64,000 bases of DNA, taken from contig CALXOK010000003.1 of the NCBI GenBank assembly GCA_944390025.1, forward strand, positions 1 through 64,000, in the 5' to 3' direction. Position 1 is the first letter of the stretch. Each line of letters begins with the position of its first letter. The translations under genes were made by a program, and so were the position numbers. The notes under the pieces were generated by a model. It saw only the letters and a list, made by a program, of their open reading frames with translations. It did no database searches and was not told the origin of the DNA. Shown here piece after piece: positions 39,225 through 49,321 of the stretch. The DNA is from an uncultured Spirochaetales bacterium (lineage in GTDB: Bacteria > Spirochaetota > Spirochaetia > Sphaerochaetales > Sphaerochaetaceae).

Positions 39225-41180
39225 ATGGCAGAACACATGCGAAACAGCCAGAACAAGAGCAACAAGTTCTATGGCACCATGATATCCAGCAGCAGGGCAG
39301 ACGCCCGCATCACGGACATACACCTGCCGGATTTATCCGAGCGGTATTTCACGCTCAGGCGCAGTGACTTCGAGACAGATGCCGTCCTGAATGTCGCATC
39401 CGGTTTCATTCCTGTGCTCAGCGAGGACAAGATCATGTATGTCCATCAGCCAGTCATGGCGCTCTTCGGCCCCGACATTGAGTCAGTCGAGCTTCTTTCC
39501 CGGCAAATCAGTATTGAATACGAGGACCTGGAAGAGGAGAACCTGCTTTCAATTGATGAAGGAGAGAGCGAATCGCTGACTATCGGAACAGCTCAGGAAG
39601 TCACAGAGGACATGAGGAAGGTCACAAGCACCGTCCGCATCAGCCCTGTCAGCTACACAAATGACGCGAAACTCCGCTGCGAGTGCTGGCAGGAAGGTGA
39701 AAAGCTTCACATAGAGGTGCCGACACAGTGGCCCGCTCTTATCAGGAACAATGTCGCAAGGCTTCTCAGTGTTCCGGCTTCAAGCATTGTCGTCCACCAG
39801 ATGCCATACCAGGACAGACATGACGAGTATGTGATTCCTCCTGCCATTCTTGCCGCGACAGGAGCCCTTGCGACTCTCAAGGCAGGTCTTCCTGTAGTGC
39901 TTGTCTCTCAGGCACAAAGCGCCACCCCGGAAATCGTAATCCAGCGCGAGACGATGTGCACCTCTGACGGCAAGCCCGTGAATGAGGAATGCACAGTCAC
40001 CGCGAAACTCGGTGCTTTCAGCCTGGACGACAGGGAGTTCATCCGCCAGTGCATGCCGGGCCTGATTCCAAACTATCAGTTCAGCCACTTCCATGCGACA
40101 GTCACGACAATGCGCTCTTCCAGAATGCCCTGCCTTTTCAGCGGGTCATCAGGTTATGCTGACGCCCTGTTCTCAACGGAATACCATGCCAACGAAATCG
40201 CAGCCTCATTCGAGACTCCGCCCGGTCAGTGGAGAAGCTATGTGTCATCATTCAAACGTCCATTCACCGATTACATTCCTTCTGCGGATATCTCAAAACT
40301 TGCGCAAAACAGTGCATTGATTGCTGAAAAGAGCGACTTCAGCCGCAAATGGGCATCCTACTCCACACAAAGCGGAGACTTCTCGCTGCTTTCCTTCACC
40401 CGGGGCATCGCACTGGCCTCAGGGCTTTCAATCGCAGGAGTCTCGACCAGTCTTGCCAAGAAGGCTGACTCTCAGGCGAGAATCACACTGACTGAGAAAG
40501 GCAATGTCACGCTCCTGACAAGCTTCCCTCCAAGTGACGATTTCGACAATATCGTGCGCAAGACAGTCCTTCATGAGATGGATGAAGAAACGGAACGCGA
40601 TGTCATCATTCTGGACAATGACGGAACTTCCATTGATTCCGGTCCTGACGTCCTCAGCCGCCAGTTCGGGCAGTTCCCTGGACAGCTTGCCATTGCCGCC
40701 GCGAAGCTCAATCAGGAGAAGGCCAATGCCGAGCTGCCGTATTCAATCGTGTTCAGCTGTGACGAGAGCCTGATGCCCTGCGAGTTCGAACCCAGAGGAC
40801 TGGCAAGCATCATCATCGAACTGAGCGTAGACAATATGACCTTCAAGCCGGTCGTGCTTGAAGTCTGGGTCTGCGTGAGTTGCGGTGCCTTCATTTCTTC
40901 CAGAATGCTCAAAAGCACTGTCAGGCAGACTGTGATGTCAACCCTCTGTGACTGCGGAGCCTCATTCAGCGCATCACAGGAAAGGCCATTCAGGATGAAC
41001 ATCTTCACCGAGGAATGGAACAGCGGGTACATCACGGATATGACTCAGGCGCTCAGGGGTCTGACCAAGGCCGCCTTTGTCTCGGCTCTGAGACAGACAC
41101 TGGCAAGCATTCCGGCAAGTCTGCCGGCAAGTGATTCTGTCGTTGAAGCCGCATACAGCAGGAGGGGTAAGGAAGCATGA
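39225..41180 (+). CDS. divergent xanthine-dehydrogenase-family molybdopterin subunit
   Basis: A 651-aa protein alignable in outline with XDH/aldehyde-oxidase large subunits: KFYGTMISSSRADARITDI (compare YGxxxRSxxAxARI) and YVHQPVMALFGPDIESVEL near the N-terminus, then the two large lobes. It is about 100 residues shorter than usual and I cannot find the C-terminal GVGE(P/A) active-site glutamate motif or the usual molybdopterin-binding glycine-rich segments. The start at 39225 was chosen from the homology onset and a -10-like hexamer 7 nt upstream. It overlaps the Fe-S subunit gene by ATGA. Confidence 0.75.
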   Translation: MAEHMRNSQNKSNKFYGTMISSSRADARITDIHLPDLSERYFTLRRSDFETDAVLNVASGFIPVLSEDKIMYVHQPVMALFGPDIESVELLSRQISIEYEDLEEENLLSIDEGESESLTIGTAQEVTEDMRKVTSTVRISPVSYTNDAKLRCECWQEGEKLHIEVPTQWPALIRNNVARLLSVPASSIVVHQMPYQDRHDEYVIPPAILAATGALATLKAGLPVVLVSQAQSATPEIVIQRETMCTSDGKPVNEECTVTAKLGAFSLDDREFIRQCMPGLIPNYQFSHFHATVTTMRSSRMPCLFSGSSGYADALFSTEYHANEIAASFETPPGQWRSYVSSFKRPFTDYIPSADISKLAQNSALIAEKSDFSRKWASYSTQSGDFSLLSFTRGIALASGLSIAGVSTSLAKKADSQARITLTEKGNVTLLTSFPPSDDFDNIVRKTVLHEMDEETERDVIILDNDGTSIDSGPDVLSRQFGQFPGQLAIAAAKLNQEKANAELPYSIVFSCDESLMPCEFEPRGLASIIIELSVDNMTFKPVVLEVWVCVSCGAFISSRMLKSTVRQTVMSTLCDCGASFSASQERPFRMNIFTEEWNSGYITDMTQALRGLTKAAFVSALRQTLASIPASLPASDSVVEAAYSRRGKEA

Positions 41181-41674
41181 GGATAGAACTGACTGTTGAC
41201 GGAAAATACCTTGCGCTTTCCGTCTCAAGCGACAAGCCGCTGAACCTGCTTCTGCAGGAAGATCTGGAGACAAGAAGCCTCACGGACTGCTGCAACTGTG
41301 CCCATTGCGGCAAGTGCATCGTGCTGCTTGACGGCAAGGCTGTGCTTTCATGCCTTGTGCCTTCCTTCGAAGTCAGGGGCAGGAACGTCGTCACCTTCGA
41401 CGGTTTTTCAAAGACAAGGGACTACAGGGACATAGAAAAAGCCTACTCCAGCATGCAGGCCTGGCCATGCGACGGCTGCTATGCTGCCCGCACGCTTCTC
41501 ATTGAGAGCATCGTACGCCGTTATGAAAGCGGCAGCAGTGACCTGGACGAAGAGGAAGTCCTTCAGGAGGCCATGCTTGTCAGCTGTCCGTGCATGGACT
41601 ATGACAGCTTCTTGAAGGTCGTGAAGGAAAGCCTTATGAACAGGAGGAAGAGAAAGAATGTACGCAGAGCTTAG
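41177..41674 (+). CDS. XDH-family [2Fe-2S] subunit
   Basis: A 165-aa iron-sulfur protein. The plant-type [2Fe-2S] domain shows LLQEDLETRSLTDCCNCAHC then GKCIVLLDGKAVLSC; the helical second-cluster domain has WPCDGCYAARTLLIES and SCPCMDYDSFLKVVKESL. In XDH-type enzymes the two clusters pass electrons between the molybdopterin and FAD subunits. The cysteine ladder is complete, unlike the eroded large subunit. It overlaps both neighbours. Confidence 0.85.
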   Translation: MRIELTVDGKYLALSVSSDKPLNLLLQEDLETRSLTDCCNCAHCGKCIVLLDGKAVLSCLVPSFEVRGRNVVTFDGFSKTRDYRDIEKAYSSMQAWPCDGCYAARTLLIESIVRRYESGSSDLDEEEVLQEAMLVSCPCMDYDSFLKVVKESLMNRRKRKNVRRA

Positions 41675-42554
41675 GTCCCCGAACATCCACGAGCCGGAAA
41701 ACCTCACCAGCTATACGAACATCATACAGGGTTATAAAGACACAGTCCCTTTCCTGTGGGCCGGCGGTACTGAAATCATGAGCGAGGAAGACTTCTACCC
41801 CGCAGACAGAGGCAGCCTTGAAGTCGTCTCCCTGACCCGCATCGAGGAGCTCCATCACTTCCTCAGGAACGACCGCTATGCGGAGTTCGGAGCCATGGTC
41901 CCGATTAATGACATCGCACAGGCAGGAAAGCTCGTTCTGCCGAGAATTCTGCTGGATACAATCAACAGCACGGCGACACGCACAGTGCGCGAGAGGATTA
42001 CAATCGGAGGTTCTCTTTGCACAAAGCGCTTCAAGACATCGCTGTCTTCAACCCTGATGATTCTTGATGCCGCTGTCGAGCTGAGATATCTGAAAAAGAG
42101 GATGCATTCAAAATGGTTCCAGCTTTCGAGAATATATGACAAGAACGGCAGGCTCGAAATTCCTCAGGGAGCCCTCCTGAGCAAGGTCAGAATAGCGATA
42201 CAGCAGTATGACTACCAGTACTTCAGAGCCGCAGGAAACCCCATGAGCGACCCTTCAGGAGCCTGCTCAATGGCCCTTGTCGCCCGTCTTGAACAGAGCG
42301 GGATTTCCTATGCACGCATCATCTTCACCCTCCCGGACAAAGGCTTCTGCTACAACAGGGAACTTGACAACCTCATCTCCGGCCTCCATCTTCCAGTGAG
42401 CATTTCCGCCTACAGCCAGCTTGAGGATTATGTTATGGAATACATCAAGAACAACCTCACCCAGCCTTCAGCACTTCAGGAAGCAAGGCTGAAGGGAATC
42501 TTCCATGACATGATAAAGGACATCAACGAGAAAGTTCTCTGTCTGACCGGCTGA
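41658..42554 (+). CDS. XDH-family FAD-binding subunit
   Basis: A 298-aa FAD-binding domain-5 protein: FLWAGGTEIMSEEDF (about residues 29-43, FAD pyrophosphate loop), EVVSLTRIEELHHF, FGAMVPINDIAQAGKL, and INSTATRTVRERITIGGSLC, the second FAD motif (compare ASxQIRNxATIGGNI). A CO-dehydrogenase-flavoprotein-like C-terminal domain follows. AGGAGG inside the Fe-S gene precedes the ATG. It completes a three-gene set in the order large-small-FAD. The dnaE promoter lies directly after it. Confidence 0.82.
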   Translation: MYAELRSPNIHEPENLTSYTNIIQGYKDTVPFLWAGGTEIMSEEDFYPADRGSLEVVSLTRIEELHHFLRNDRYAEFGAMVPINDIAQAGKLVLPRILLDTINSTATRTVRERITIGGSLCTKRFKTSLSSTLMILDAAVELRYLKKRMHSKWFQLSRIYDKNGRLEIPQGALLSKVRIAIQQYDYQYFRAAGNPMSDPSGACSMALVARLEQSGISYARIIFTLPDKGFCYNRELDNLISGLHLPVSISAYSQLEDYVMEYIKNNLTQPSALQEARLKGIFHDMIKDINEKVLCLTG

Positions 42555-42580
42555 CGAAAGCACCTCTGTGCCGCTATAAT
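42551..42580 (+). promoter_or_regulatory. leaderless dnaE promoter
   Basis: CTGACG (42551-42556), 18-nt spacer, consensus TATAAT (42575-42580), then 7 nt to ATG at 42588. An earlier ATG at 42579 lies inside the -10 and cannot be the start of this transcript. No Shine-Dalgarno. Confidence 0.65.
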
Positions 42581-42587
42581 GTCCCTT

Positions 42588-45500
42588 ATGAGCGACACCA
42601 CACAGCAGGTGCCCAGAAGCGGCTTCATCCACCTGCACAATCATACTGACTACTCTCTCCTGGACGGAGCGGCCCAGATTCCCGCATACATCGGCAAGTG
42701 CAAGGAATACGGCATGGACGCCATTGCCATCACGGATCATGGCAACATGTACGGAGCACTGAAATTCTACAAGGCCTGCCGCGCGGCAGGAATCAAGCCG
42801 ATTATCGGAAGCGAGTTTTACATGAACCCGAAGGACAGAAGGGACCAGAGCCCCTTCTCTGAGGGACGCAACCACAACTATCATCTGATTCTTCTGGCGA
42901 TGAATGATAACGGCTACCATCACCTGATGGAGCTGACAACCCTTGCCAATACTGAAGGCTTCTATTACAAGCCGCGTATTGATGATGAGATTCTCGCCGC
43001 CCACAGCGAGGACCTGATCTGCCTTTCCGCCTGTCTGGGTGGAGAAATCCTGCAGAATCTCCTCAAAGGCGATTACGAGGAGGCGAAATCAAGAGCCGCC
43101 TGGTTCAAGTCCGTTTTCGGGGACAGGTACTACATAGAACTGCAGAACCACGGGCTTGAGGAGCAGAAAAGGACAAATCCGCTGCTGATCAGAATCGCAA
43201 AGGAACTCGACATCCCGCTGGTGTGCACAAACGACATACACTACATCAACAGGGAAGACGCCAATGCGCATGACACACTGCTGTGCATCGGAACAAACAC
43301 AAAGAAAAACGACGAAAAGCGCATGCGCTTTCCCAACGACAACTTCTACTTCAAGAGCGAAGAGGAAATGAGGGCCCTTTTCCCAGAGTGTCCTGAAGCC
43401 ATCGACAACACGCGCGTCATCGCAGACAGGTGCAACCTCGAAGTGAACTTCCCCGGCCCTCTGCTTCCTGATTACGAGATTCCAGAAGGCTTCAAGGATA
43501 CAGGGGAATACCTTGTCCATCTTGCCAACGAAGGCTGCATCAGACGCTATGGAGAAATTACGCCAGAACTGAGAAAGAGGCTTGACCATGAGCTCGACAT
43601 CATCCTGAAGATGAAGTTCGACGGTTACTTCCTCATCGTCCGTGACTATATATACTGGGCAAAGACCCACGACATCCCGGTCGGTCCCGGACGAGGATCA
43701 GGAGCAGGAAGCCTTGTCGCCTACTGTGTGGATATCACGGATGTCGACCCGATAAAATACAGTCTTCTCTTCGAGCGCTTTTTGAACCCAGAACGTGTCT
43801 CCATGCCGGATTTCGACATCGACTTCTGCTTCGAACGCCGCGGCGAGGTCATACAGTACGTCACAGAGCACTACGGCAAGGACCGTGTCGGCCAGATCTG
43901 TACATTCGGAACCCTGAAGGCAAAGGCCGTCGTCAAGGATGTGGCCCGTGTCCTCGACATCCCCTTCGACGAGTCGACGGCAATCTGTAAATACATCCCG
44001 GATGAACCGAAGATGACAATAGCGAAGGCCATTGACCAGGAGCCGAAGCTGAAGGAAATCATAGACAGGGGCGGCATCTATGCCGAGCTCTTCGACACTG
44101 CCAGAAGGCTTGAAGGCGGAGCCCGCCACACCTCGCTGCACGCTGCGGGTGTCGTCATAGGAAAGACGGATCTCATAGACTATGTCCCGATTTCCTTCGA
44201 TCCGAAGACAAAGTCCATCGCGACTCAGTACACAATGGATCAGATAGAGGAATGCGGACTTGTTAAAATGGACTTCCTGGGTCTCAAGACTCTCACCCTC
44301 ATCAAGCACACGGTGGATCTCATTCACAAAAAAGATCCATCCTTCGACATAAACAAGATTGACGAGGAGGACAAGGCGACCTTCGAGATGCTCAAGCGCG
44401 GAGACTCGGCCTGCGTCTTCCAGTTTGAATCAGGAGGAATGCAGAAAGTCCTCAAAGACGCGCAGCCTGAGTCAATCGAAGACCTTGTCGCCTTGAACGC
44501 ACTCTACCGTCCGGGCCCGATGCAGTACATCGACCGCTTCGTCGCATGCAAGAACGGCCGTCAGCCGATTGAGTACGCCGATCCTGAACTCGAGCCAGTG
44601 CTTAAGACCACATACGGAGTCATCGTCTATCAGGAGCAGGTCATGCAGGTCGCCCAGATCATTGCAGGTTACACTCTCGGACAGGCCGATATCCTCAGAC
44701 GTATCATGGGAAAGAAGAAGGTCGAGAAGCTCGCAGAGGAGAAGGTGAAGTTCATCGAGGGCGCGACAAAGCTCGGACGCGATCCGAAGCATGCTTCTGA
44801 CATCTTCGAGATGCTTGAGCCTTTTGCCCAGTATGGCTTCAACAAGTCACATGCCGTGGCCTACTCCGTTGTCGCCTACCAGACCGCCTACCTCAAGGCG
44901 AACTACCCCAGCGAATTCCTTGCGGCGAACCTCACAAACGAGATGACCAATCCTGACAAGTTCAAGGACTACCTTGCGCTTGCAGACAGCATGGGCATAA
45001 AAATACTGCCTCCTTCCATTAACGACTCCGACATGCACTTCAACGTCGTTGACAACGATATTGTCTACGGTCTTGCGGGAATAAAGAATGTCGGAGAGAA
45101 CATCACAAAGCTCATTGTCGAGGAGCGCGAGAAAAACGGTAAATACACAAGCTTCATGGACTTCCTTTCCCGTCAGGGTGACGGGGTTGCCAACTCAAGA
45201 GTGCTTGAGGCCCTGATAAAATCAGGATGCTTCGACTGTCTCGGGGAAGACAGGGCGACTCTTATGGCGAACCTCGAGGACGCGATTGCCTTCGACAAGG
45301 GAAACAGGGAGGCAACCGCCTATGGCCAGATTTCCCTCTTCGGGGATGATGTCATGCTCTCAGAGTTCACCTTCCGCCCTGCAGAACCCTGGTCAAGAAG
45401 AGAAGTTCTGGATATGGAGAAAGAGCTCATCGGACGCTATGTCTCCGGCCATCCGCTTGAAGAGTACAGGGAAGACATCGAGCGCTGCGTCTGGGTCGAT

Positions 45501-46034
45501 ATCTCAAAGCCTGACGAGCTTCCCCTCGGACGCGACATCAGCCTCATCTGCCAGGTCAGCTCGCTGAAGGTCATAAGGACAAAACGCGGAACGAAGATGG
45601 CGGCGATGACGCTGACAAACTACCAGGGCTCAATCGAAGCAGTCATCTTCCCTAAGGATTACGAGAGGAATGAGGACAGAATCGCAGATGACGGTATCTA
45701 TGGCTTTATCGGCCGCTTCGACAGGCGGCAGGACAGAGGAGAGGTGCAGTTCGTCATCTCCCAGGTCTGCCTTCCCAAAGAGCTTCCCAGCGAGGCGATA
45801 AGAAGGATAAAGCTGTCGCTTGACTCCACGCTGCTTGCCTCCAGCCGGGCTGACGAGTATCTTGATGAAGTGGTGACGTTCCTCATCGACCACAGCGGTC
45901 AGCTTCCTGTCACGCTGTTCATTGACGATGACGAGAGCGTCTATGTGAAATCCGCGTTCAGCATAGCCTTCCATAAAGGCATCAGAGAAGAGCTCAAGGA
46001 GCTTGCACTCGTGAAGAACGCATACCTTGCTTAA
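42588..46034 (+). CDS. dnaE: DNA polymerase III alpha subunit
   Basis: An 1148-aa replicative polymerase. The PHP domain opens with FIHLHNHTDYSLLDGAAQIP; the catalytic palm has GPGRGSGAGSLVAYCVDITD and the acidic MPDFDIDFCFERR; further landmarks are HTSLHAAGVVI, ARRLEGGARHTS, and YGFNKSHAVAYSVVAYQTAY. An OB-fold region near the C-terminus (TKRGTKMAAMTLTNYQGSIE) binds single-stranded DNA. Length is normal. The start at 42588 rather than 42579 follows from the -10 box position. Confidence 0.96.
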   Translation: MSDTTQQVPRSGFIHLHNHTDYSLLDGAAQIPAYIGKCKEYGMDAIAITDHGNMYGALKFYKACRAAGIKPIIGSEFYMNPKDRRDQSPFSEGRNHNYHLILLAMNDNGYHHLMELTTLANTEGFYYKPRIDDEILAAHSEDLICLSACLGGEILQNLLKGDYEEAKSRAAWFKSVFGDRYYIELQNHGLEEQKRTNPLLIRIAKELDIPLVCTNDIHYINREDANAHDTLLCIGTNTKKNDEKRMRFPNDNFYFKSEEEMRALFPECPEAIDNTRVIADRCNLEVNFPGPLLPDYEIPEGFKDTGEYLVHLANEGCIRRYGEITPELRKRLDHELDIILKMKFDGYFLIVRDYIYWAKTHDIPVGPGRGSGAGSLVAYCVDITDVDPIKYSLLFERFLNPERVSMPDFDIDFCFERRGEVIQYVTEHYGKDRVGQICTFGTLKAKAVVKDVARVLDIPFDESTAICKYIPDEPKMTIAKAIDQEPKLKEIIDRGGIYAELFDTARRLEGGARHTSLHAAGVVIGKTDLIDYVPISFDPKTKSIATQYTMDQIEECGLVKMDFLGLKTLTLIKHTVDLIHKKDPSFDINKIDEEDKATFEMLKRGDSACVFQFESGGMQKVLKDAQPESIEDLVALNALYRPGPMQYIDRFVACKNGRQPIEYADPELEPVLKTTYGVIVYQEQVMQVAQIIAGYTLGQADILRRIMGKKKVEKLAEEKVKFIEGATKLGRDPKHASDIFEMLEPFAQYGFNKSHAVAYSVVAYQTAYLKANYPSEFLAANLTNEMTNPDKFKDYLALADSMGIKILPPSINDSDMHFNVVDNDIVYGLAGIKNVGENITKLIVEEREKNGKYTSFMDFLSRQGDGVANSRVLEALIKSGCFDCLGEDRATLMANLEDAIAFDKGNREATAYGQISLFGDDVMLSEFTFRPAEPWSRREVLDMEKELIGRYVSGHPLEEYREDIERCVWVDISKPDELPLGRDISLICQVSSLKVIRTKRGTKMAAMTLTNYQGSIEAVIFPKDYERNEDRIADDGIYGFIGRFDRRQDRGEVQFVISQVCLPKELPSEAIRRIKLSLDSTLLASSRADEYLDEVVTFLIDHSGQLPVTLFIDDDESVYVKSAFSIAFHKGIREELKELALVKNAYLA

Positions 46035-46046
46035 GGGAGAGTGACG

Positions 46047-46628
46047 ATGTTGACACAGCTGGCAGCCTTTCTTTCACGACTCATAAGTCTGTATTCCTTC
46101 TTCATCTGGCTCAGAATCATCATGAGCTGGTTCAACCCGTATCCGAGACAGGGATCCATAAGCTGGTACTTCTCGAGGATGGTCGATCCATACCTGAACC
46201 TCTTCCGCTCACGCCGCTTCATCATCGGCTACTTCGACTTCTCCCCTCTTTTTGCCATAGCGCTTCTTTCTGTGGCACAGTCCCTTCTTGAAGTCTTCGC
46301 TGCGACCGGCTACATGAGCCTTTCTTTAGTAATCATCTACCTGCTTCAGGCTTTCTGGAGCTATGGGCTGTCAGTGCTTCTTATCATACTCATAATCCTG
46401 CTGGCAATCAGAACAATAGCCTCATTCACCCATTCACCTGGCTTAAGTCGCATGAATGGCGTCACAGAGAACATCATAAGAAGAGTCCAGATGCTTTTCT
46501 TCCCGCACAGGATCGCAAAGGAAAGCACCCTTGCCATCATCGCGCTGGTCATTGCTGTACTTGCCTATTTCGCCTGCCGCTATCTGATCATCTTGCTGAT
46601 GAACCTGGCATTCAGAATCCCTCTATGA
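46047..46628 (+). CDS. YggT family membrane protein
   Basis: A 193-aa protein with two YggT repeats: LYSFFIWLRIIMSWFNPYPR then RMVDPYLNLFRSRR in the first half, and SYGLSVLLIILIILLAIRT then NIIRRVQMLFFPHR in the second. Each repeat has two membrane spans and the conserved NP/DP-LxxxR pattern. YggT proteins are implicated in cell shape, division or osmotic response, but their biochemistry is unclear. GGGAGAG precedes the ATG, which lies 12 nt after the dnaE stop; the recG gene follows 10 nt on. Confidence 0.85.
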   Translation: MLTQLAAFLSRLISLYSFFIWLRIIMSWFNPYPRQGSISWYFSRMVDPYLNLFRSRRFIIGYFDFSPLFAIALLSVAQSLLEVFAATGYMSLSLVIIYLLQAFWSYGLSVLLIILIILLAIRTIASFTHSPGLSRMNGVTENIIRRVQMLFFPHRIAKESTLAIIALVIAVLAYFACRYLIILLMNLAFRIPL

Positions 46629-46638
46629 GGAGGGGCAG

Positions 46639-48678
46639 ATGTTTATCAGGGACCTGACATTCTCCATCACCAAGATAAAGGGAATCGGCAAGGTGAGCGC
46701 GCTCGACTTCGCGACGCTCGGTGTCGAATGCGCCAGCGACCTTGTGACATTATTTCCCCGGACCTACGACGACAGGACTGTGATGACAAGCCTTGCGGAT
46801 CTTCCACCGGAAGGCGGGACTGTAAACACGGCAGTGGCAATACTCGAGCACAGCCACTACATGTCACGCTCAAACCGCGTTCTGAAAATAACATGCAGGG
46901 ACCTCAACAGCGGCAGAAACCTCTATCTTCACTGTTTCGGCAGGGCCTTCATGGAGAATGCCTACCCGGTCGGCACCAGCTGGTTCATCAACGCCACTGT
47001 CACCAGGGCGAAAGGAGGCTACAACGCCTCTGCCTTCACTCTGGGCTCCAGCGAGGAAAGTGTCGGCATAGGACGTATCCTGCCCATCTACCCGCTTTCC
47101 GGTTCTCTCACCCAGAAAACCGTGAGAAAGGCTGTGGATACAATCCTCTCAAACACCTACATCCGCTTCGACGACGAGCTTCCTGAATACCTGATGAAAA
47201 AACACGGTCTGATGCATACAGACGAAGCCATCCGTCAGATTCATCATCCATCGGACCGCCATAGCCTTGAACGAGCACGCCGGAGCCTTGCATACAGTGA
47301 GCTTTTCTACATGGAAATGTCGATGATGAGGGGCAGGAAGACGACACAGAAACCGGCAGAGAGCCCAAAGGCCTCTCCTCTTGAGAAGAAGCTTCTTGCT
47401 TCCCTTCCATTCTCTCTGACAGCTGACCAGAACAAGTGTCTTGATGAAATCAGGAGGGACCTTGACTGGGGGCATATGAACAGACTGCTTCAGGGAGATG
47501 TGGGATCAGGAAAGACCCTTGTCGCCTGGATTGCAGCCCTTCATGAGATTGCAAAAGGAGGTCAGGTGGCCTTCATGGCACCGACTGAGCTGCTTGCACG
47601 CCAGCATGCGGAAAACGCATCCGCCCTGCTCTCTCCCCTTGGTGTGAATGTCGCCTTTCTCACGGGGGATGTGAAAGGAAAGAACCGCGGCTATCTGCTC
47701 ACGGCATTGAAAAAAGGAGATGTGGATCTGGCAATCGGCACCCATGCTCTATTTTCCAGAGATGTGAGTTTCCGCAATCTCTCTCTTGTCATCATAGACG
47801 AGCAGCACCGCTTCGGTGTCGAGCAGAGGGATGAGCTGATGAAAAAGGGAACGAAGGTCCACACTCTGATGATGAGTGCCACTCCTATCCCGCGCACCCT
47901 TGCGATGACGGTCTTCGGCTCCATGGACATCTCCACGATTTACACAATGCCGGCCGGTCGCAAGAAAATCATCACACACATAGTCGATGAGAAAAACAGA
48001 GAGAGAATGTACGCATCCATCGCGGTTGAATTCAGCCGGGGCCATCAGGCCTACTTCGTCTATCCGCGAATCGACGATGAAGGAGACAGCGACCTGAAGG
48101 ATGTGACCTCGATGTACACCTTCCTGAAAGAAAAATACCCCGACATTCCCTCTGCCTTGATACACTCGCGTCTGGACGAGGAAGAGAAAATCAGGATTCT
48201 TGATGACTTCCGTCAGAAGAAGCTCATGTATCTTGTCTCGACATCCGTCGTTGAAGTTGGTATCGACATCCCTGATGCCACATGCATGGTCATCGAGCAT
48301 GCTGAGAGATTCGGGCTTGCAGCCCTGCACCAGCTGCGCGGCCGTGTGGGAAGAAGCAGTCTACAGAGCTGGTGCTTCCTTGTATACTACGGCAACCCCA
48401 CTCAGGAGGCAGTCTCCAGGCTCAAAGTCATGAGAGAGTCCAATGACGGATTCACAATCGCTGAGACCGATTTGAAAATAAGAGGCCCCGGAGAGTTCAT
48501 TGGCAGCAGACAGTCAGGATTCCTCAGGCTGAAAATCGCATCACTTACAGACGACGTGGAACTGATGGCTGAAGCAAGAGAGGATGCGGAAGGATTACTT
48601 GCCGATGATCCGGGACTCATCAAAGCCTCTAACTGCATGATCCGGCAACTGCTGGAAGGCAGTGTCCAGCCCTCCTGA
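46639..48678 (+). CDS. recG: ATP-dependent DNA helicase RecG
   Basis: A 679-aa superfamily-2 branch-migration helicase that regresses stalled forks. The N-terminal wedge/OB domain contains GIGKVSALDFATLGVECASD; helicase motifs are I LLQGDVGSGKTLVAW, Ia MAPTELLARQHAENA, II IIDEQHRFGVEQR, III LMMSATPIPRTLAMTVFG, V STSVVEVGIDIPDATCMVIE and VI QLRGRVGRSS. The C-terminal RecG signature (SNDGFTIAETDLKIRGPGEF) is present. GGAGGGG precedes the ATG. Confidence 0.95.
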   Translation: MFIRDLTFSITKIKGIGKVSALDFATLGVECASDLVTLFPRTYDDRTVMTSLADLPPEGGTVNTAVAILEHSHYMSRSNRVLKITCRDLNSGRNLYLHCFGRAFMENAYPVGTSWFINATVTRAKGGYNASAFTLGSSEESVGIGRILPIYPLSGSLTQKTVRKAVDTILSNTYIRFDDELPEYLMKKHGLMHTDEAIRQIHHPSDRHSLERARRSLAYSELFYMEMSMMRGRKTTQKPAESPKASPLEKKLLASLPFSLTADQNKCLDEIRRDLDWGHMNRLLQGDVGSGKTLVAWIAALHEIAKGGQVAFMAPTELLARQHAENASALLSPLGVNVAFLTGDVKGKNRGYLLTALKKGDVDLAIGTHALFSRDVSFRNLSLVIIDEQHRFGVEQRDELMKKGTKVHTLMMSATPIPRTLAMTVFGSMDISTIYTMPAGRKKIITHIVDEKNRERMYASIAVEFSRGHQAYFVYPRIDDEGDSDLKDVTSMYTFLKEKYPDIPSALIHSRLDEEEKIRILDDFRQKKLMYLVSTSVVEVGIDIPDATCMVIEHAERFGLAALHQLRGRVGRSSLQSWCFLVYYGNPTQEAVSRLKVMRESNDGFTIAETDLKIRGPGEFIGSRQSGFLRLKIASLTDDVELMAEAREDAEGLLADDPGLIKASNCMIRQLLEGSVQPS

Positions 48679-48685
48679 CTGGGTC

Positions 48686-49321
48686 TCAGTCAACGTTTTC
48701 CATCAGACTCTCACAATCCACACAAAGAGCTGAGGCAAGGGCCAGAACTGTCTCTGCTTTAGCCTTATTTATCAGCCGCTCCCGCTGTTCATACTGCTGG
48801 ATTGTGCGTACAGGGACAGCAGACTGCCTTGCAAGCGCGGACTGCGAAAGGCCCATACGCAGTCTTCTGTTCTTCAGTCTGGTCTCTTTTCTGCAGACAG
48901 AATCCAGGTACCCGGTAATCTGGCAGATGTCCATTTCATGATATGGGCTGTACAATTCCATTAAGGCAGAAGGCTTCACCAGATAATCGATTTCATCAAA
49001 GCTCAGGGCACTCCACCACTGATAGTAGGCAAGAACCCATCCTGTCCAGAAAACCGGGCTTTTTCCAAATCTTATCCGTGGCTCTCTGGCTGCATCATCC
49101 AGACCAACTTCGTGCAACACTTCTTGAGCCAGCTCTACCCCTGACTTACCTGCAAGATACCTGCAGTCTCCTTTAGAAAAAGCATCAGCGATTCCACTTG
49201 CAATGAAAAAAGAAAAGAACTCATCAACAGAGAAAGACAAATCGTGAGCAGCATAATCAAACATGGAAGCAAGATTCTGCTGGGCAAGTGAAAGATAAAT
49301 CTCATTGTATGCGCGGATCAT
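48686..49321 (-). CDS. HTH-domain antitoxin/regulator paired with DUF3990
   Basis: A 211-aa protein. The C-terminal 60 residues are an XRE-type helix-turn-helix: RRLRMGLSQSALARQSAVPV then RTIQQYEQRERLINKA. The N-terminal 140 residues are helical and probably form the toxin-binding or uncharacterised domain common in DUF3990 partners. It overlaps the DUF3990 gene by 20 nt and has AGGAG at 10 nt, so it is translated from the same mRNA. It most likely binds the palindrome in the shared promoter. Confidence 0.8.
   Translation of the reverse strand: MIRAYNEIYLSLAQQNLASMFDYAAHDLSFSVDEFFSFFIASGIADAFSKGDCRYLAGKSGVELAQEVLHEVGLDDAAREPRIRFGKSPVFWTGWVLAYYQWWSALSFDEIDYLVKPSALMELYSPYHEMDICQITGYLDSVCRKETRLKNRRLRMGLSQSALARQSAVPVRTIQQYEQRERLINKAKAETVLALASALCVDCESLMENVD

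Noticed and set aside
42579-42587. Upstream ATG for dnaE
   Set aside because: It lies within the consensus TATAAT and would be absent from the transcript that box produces.
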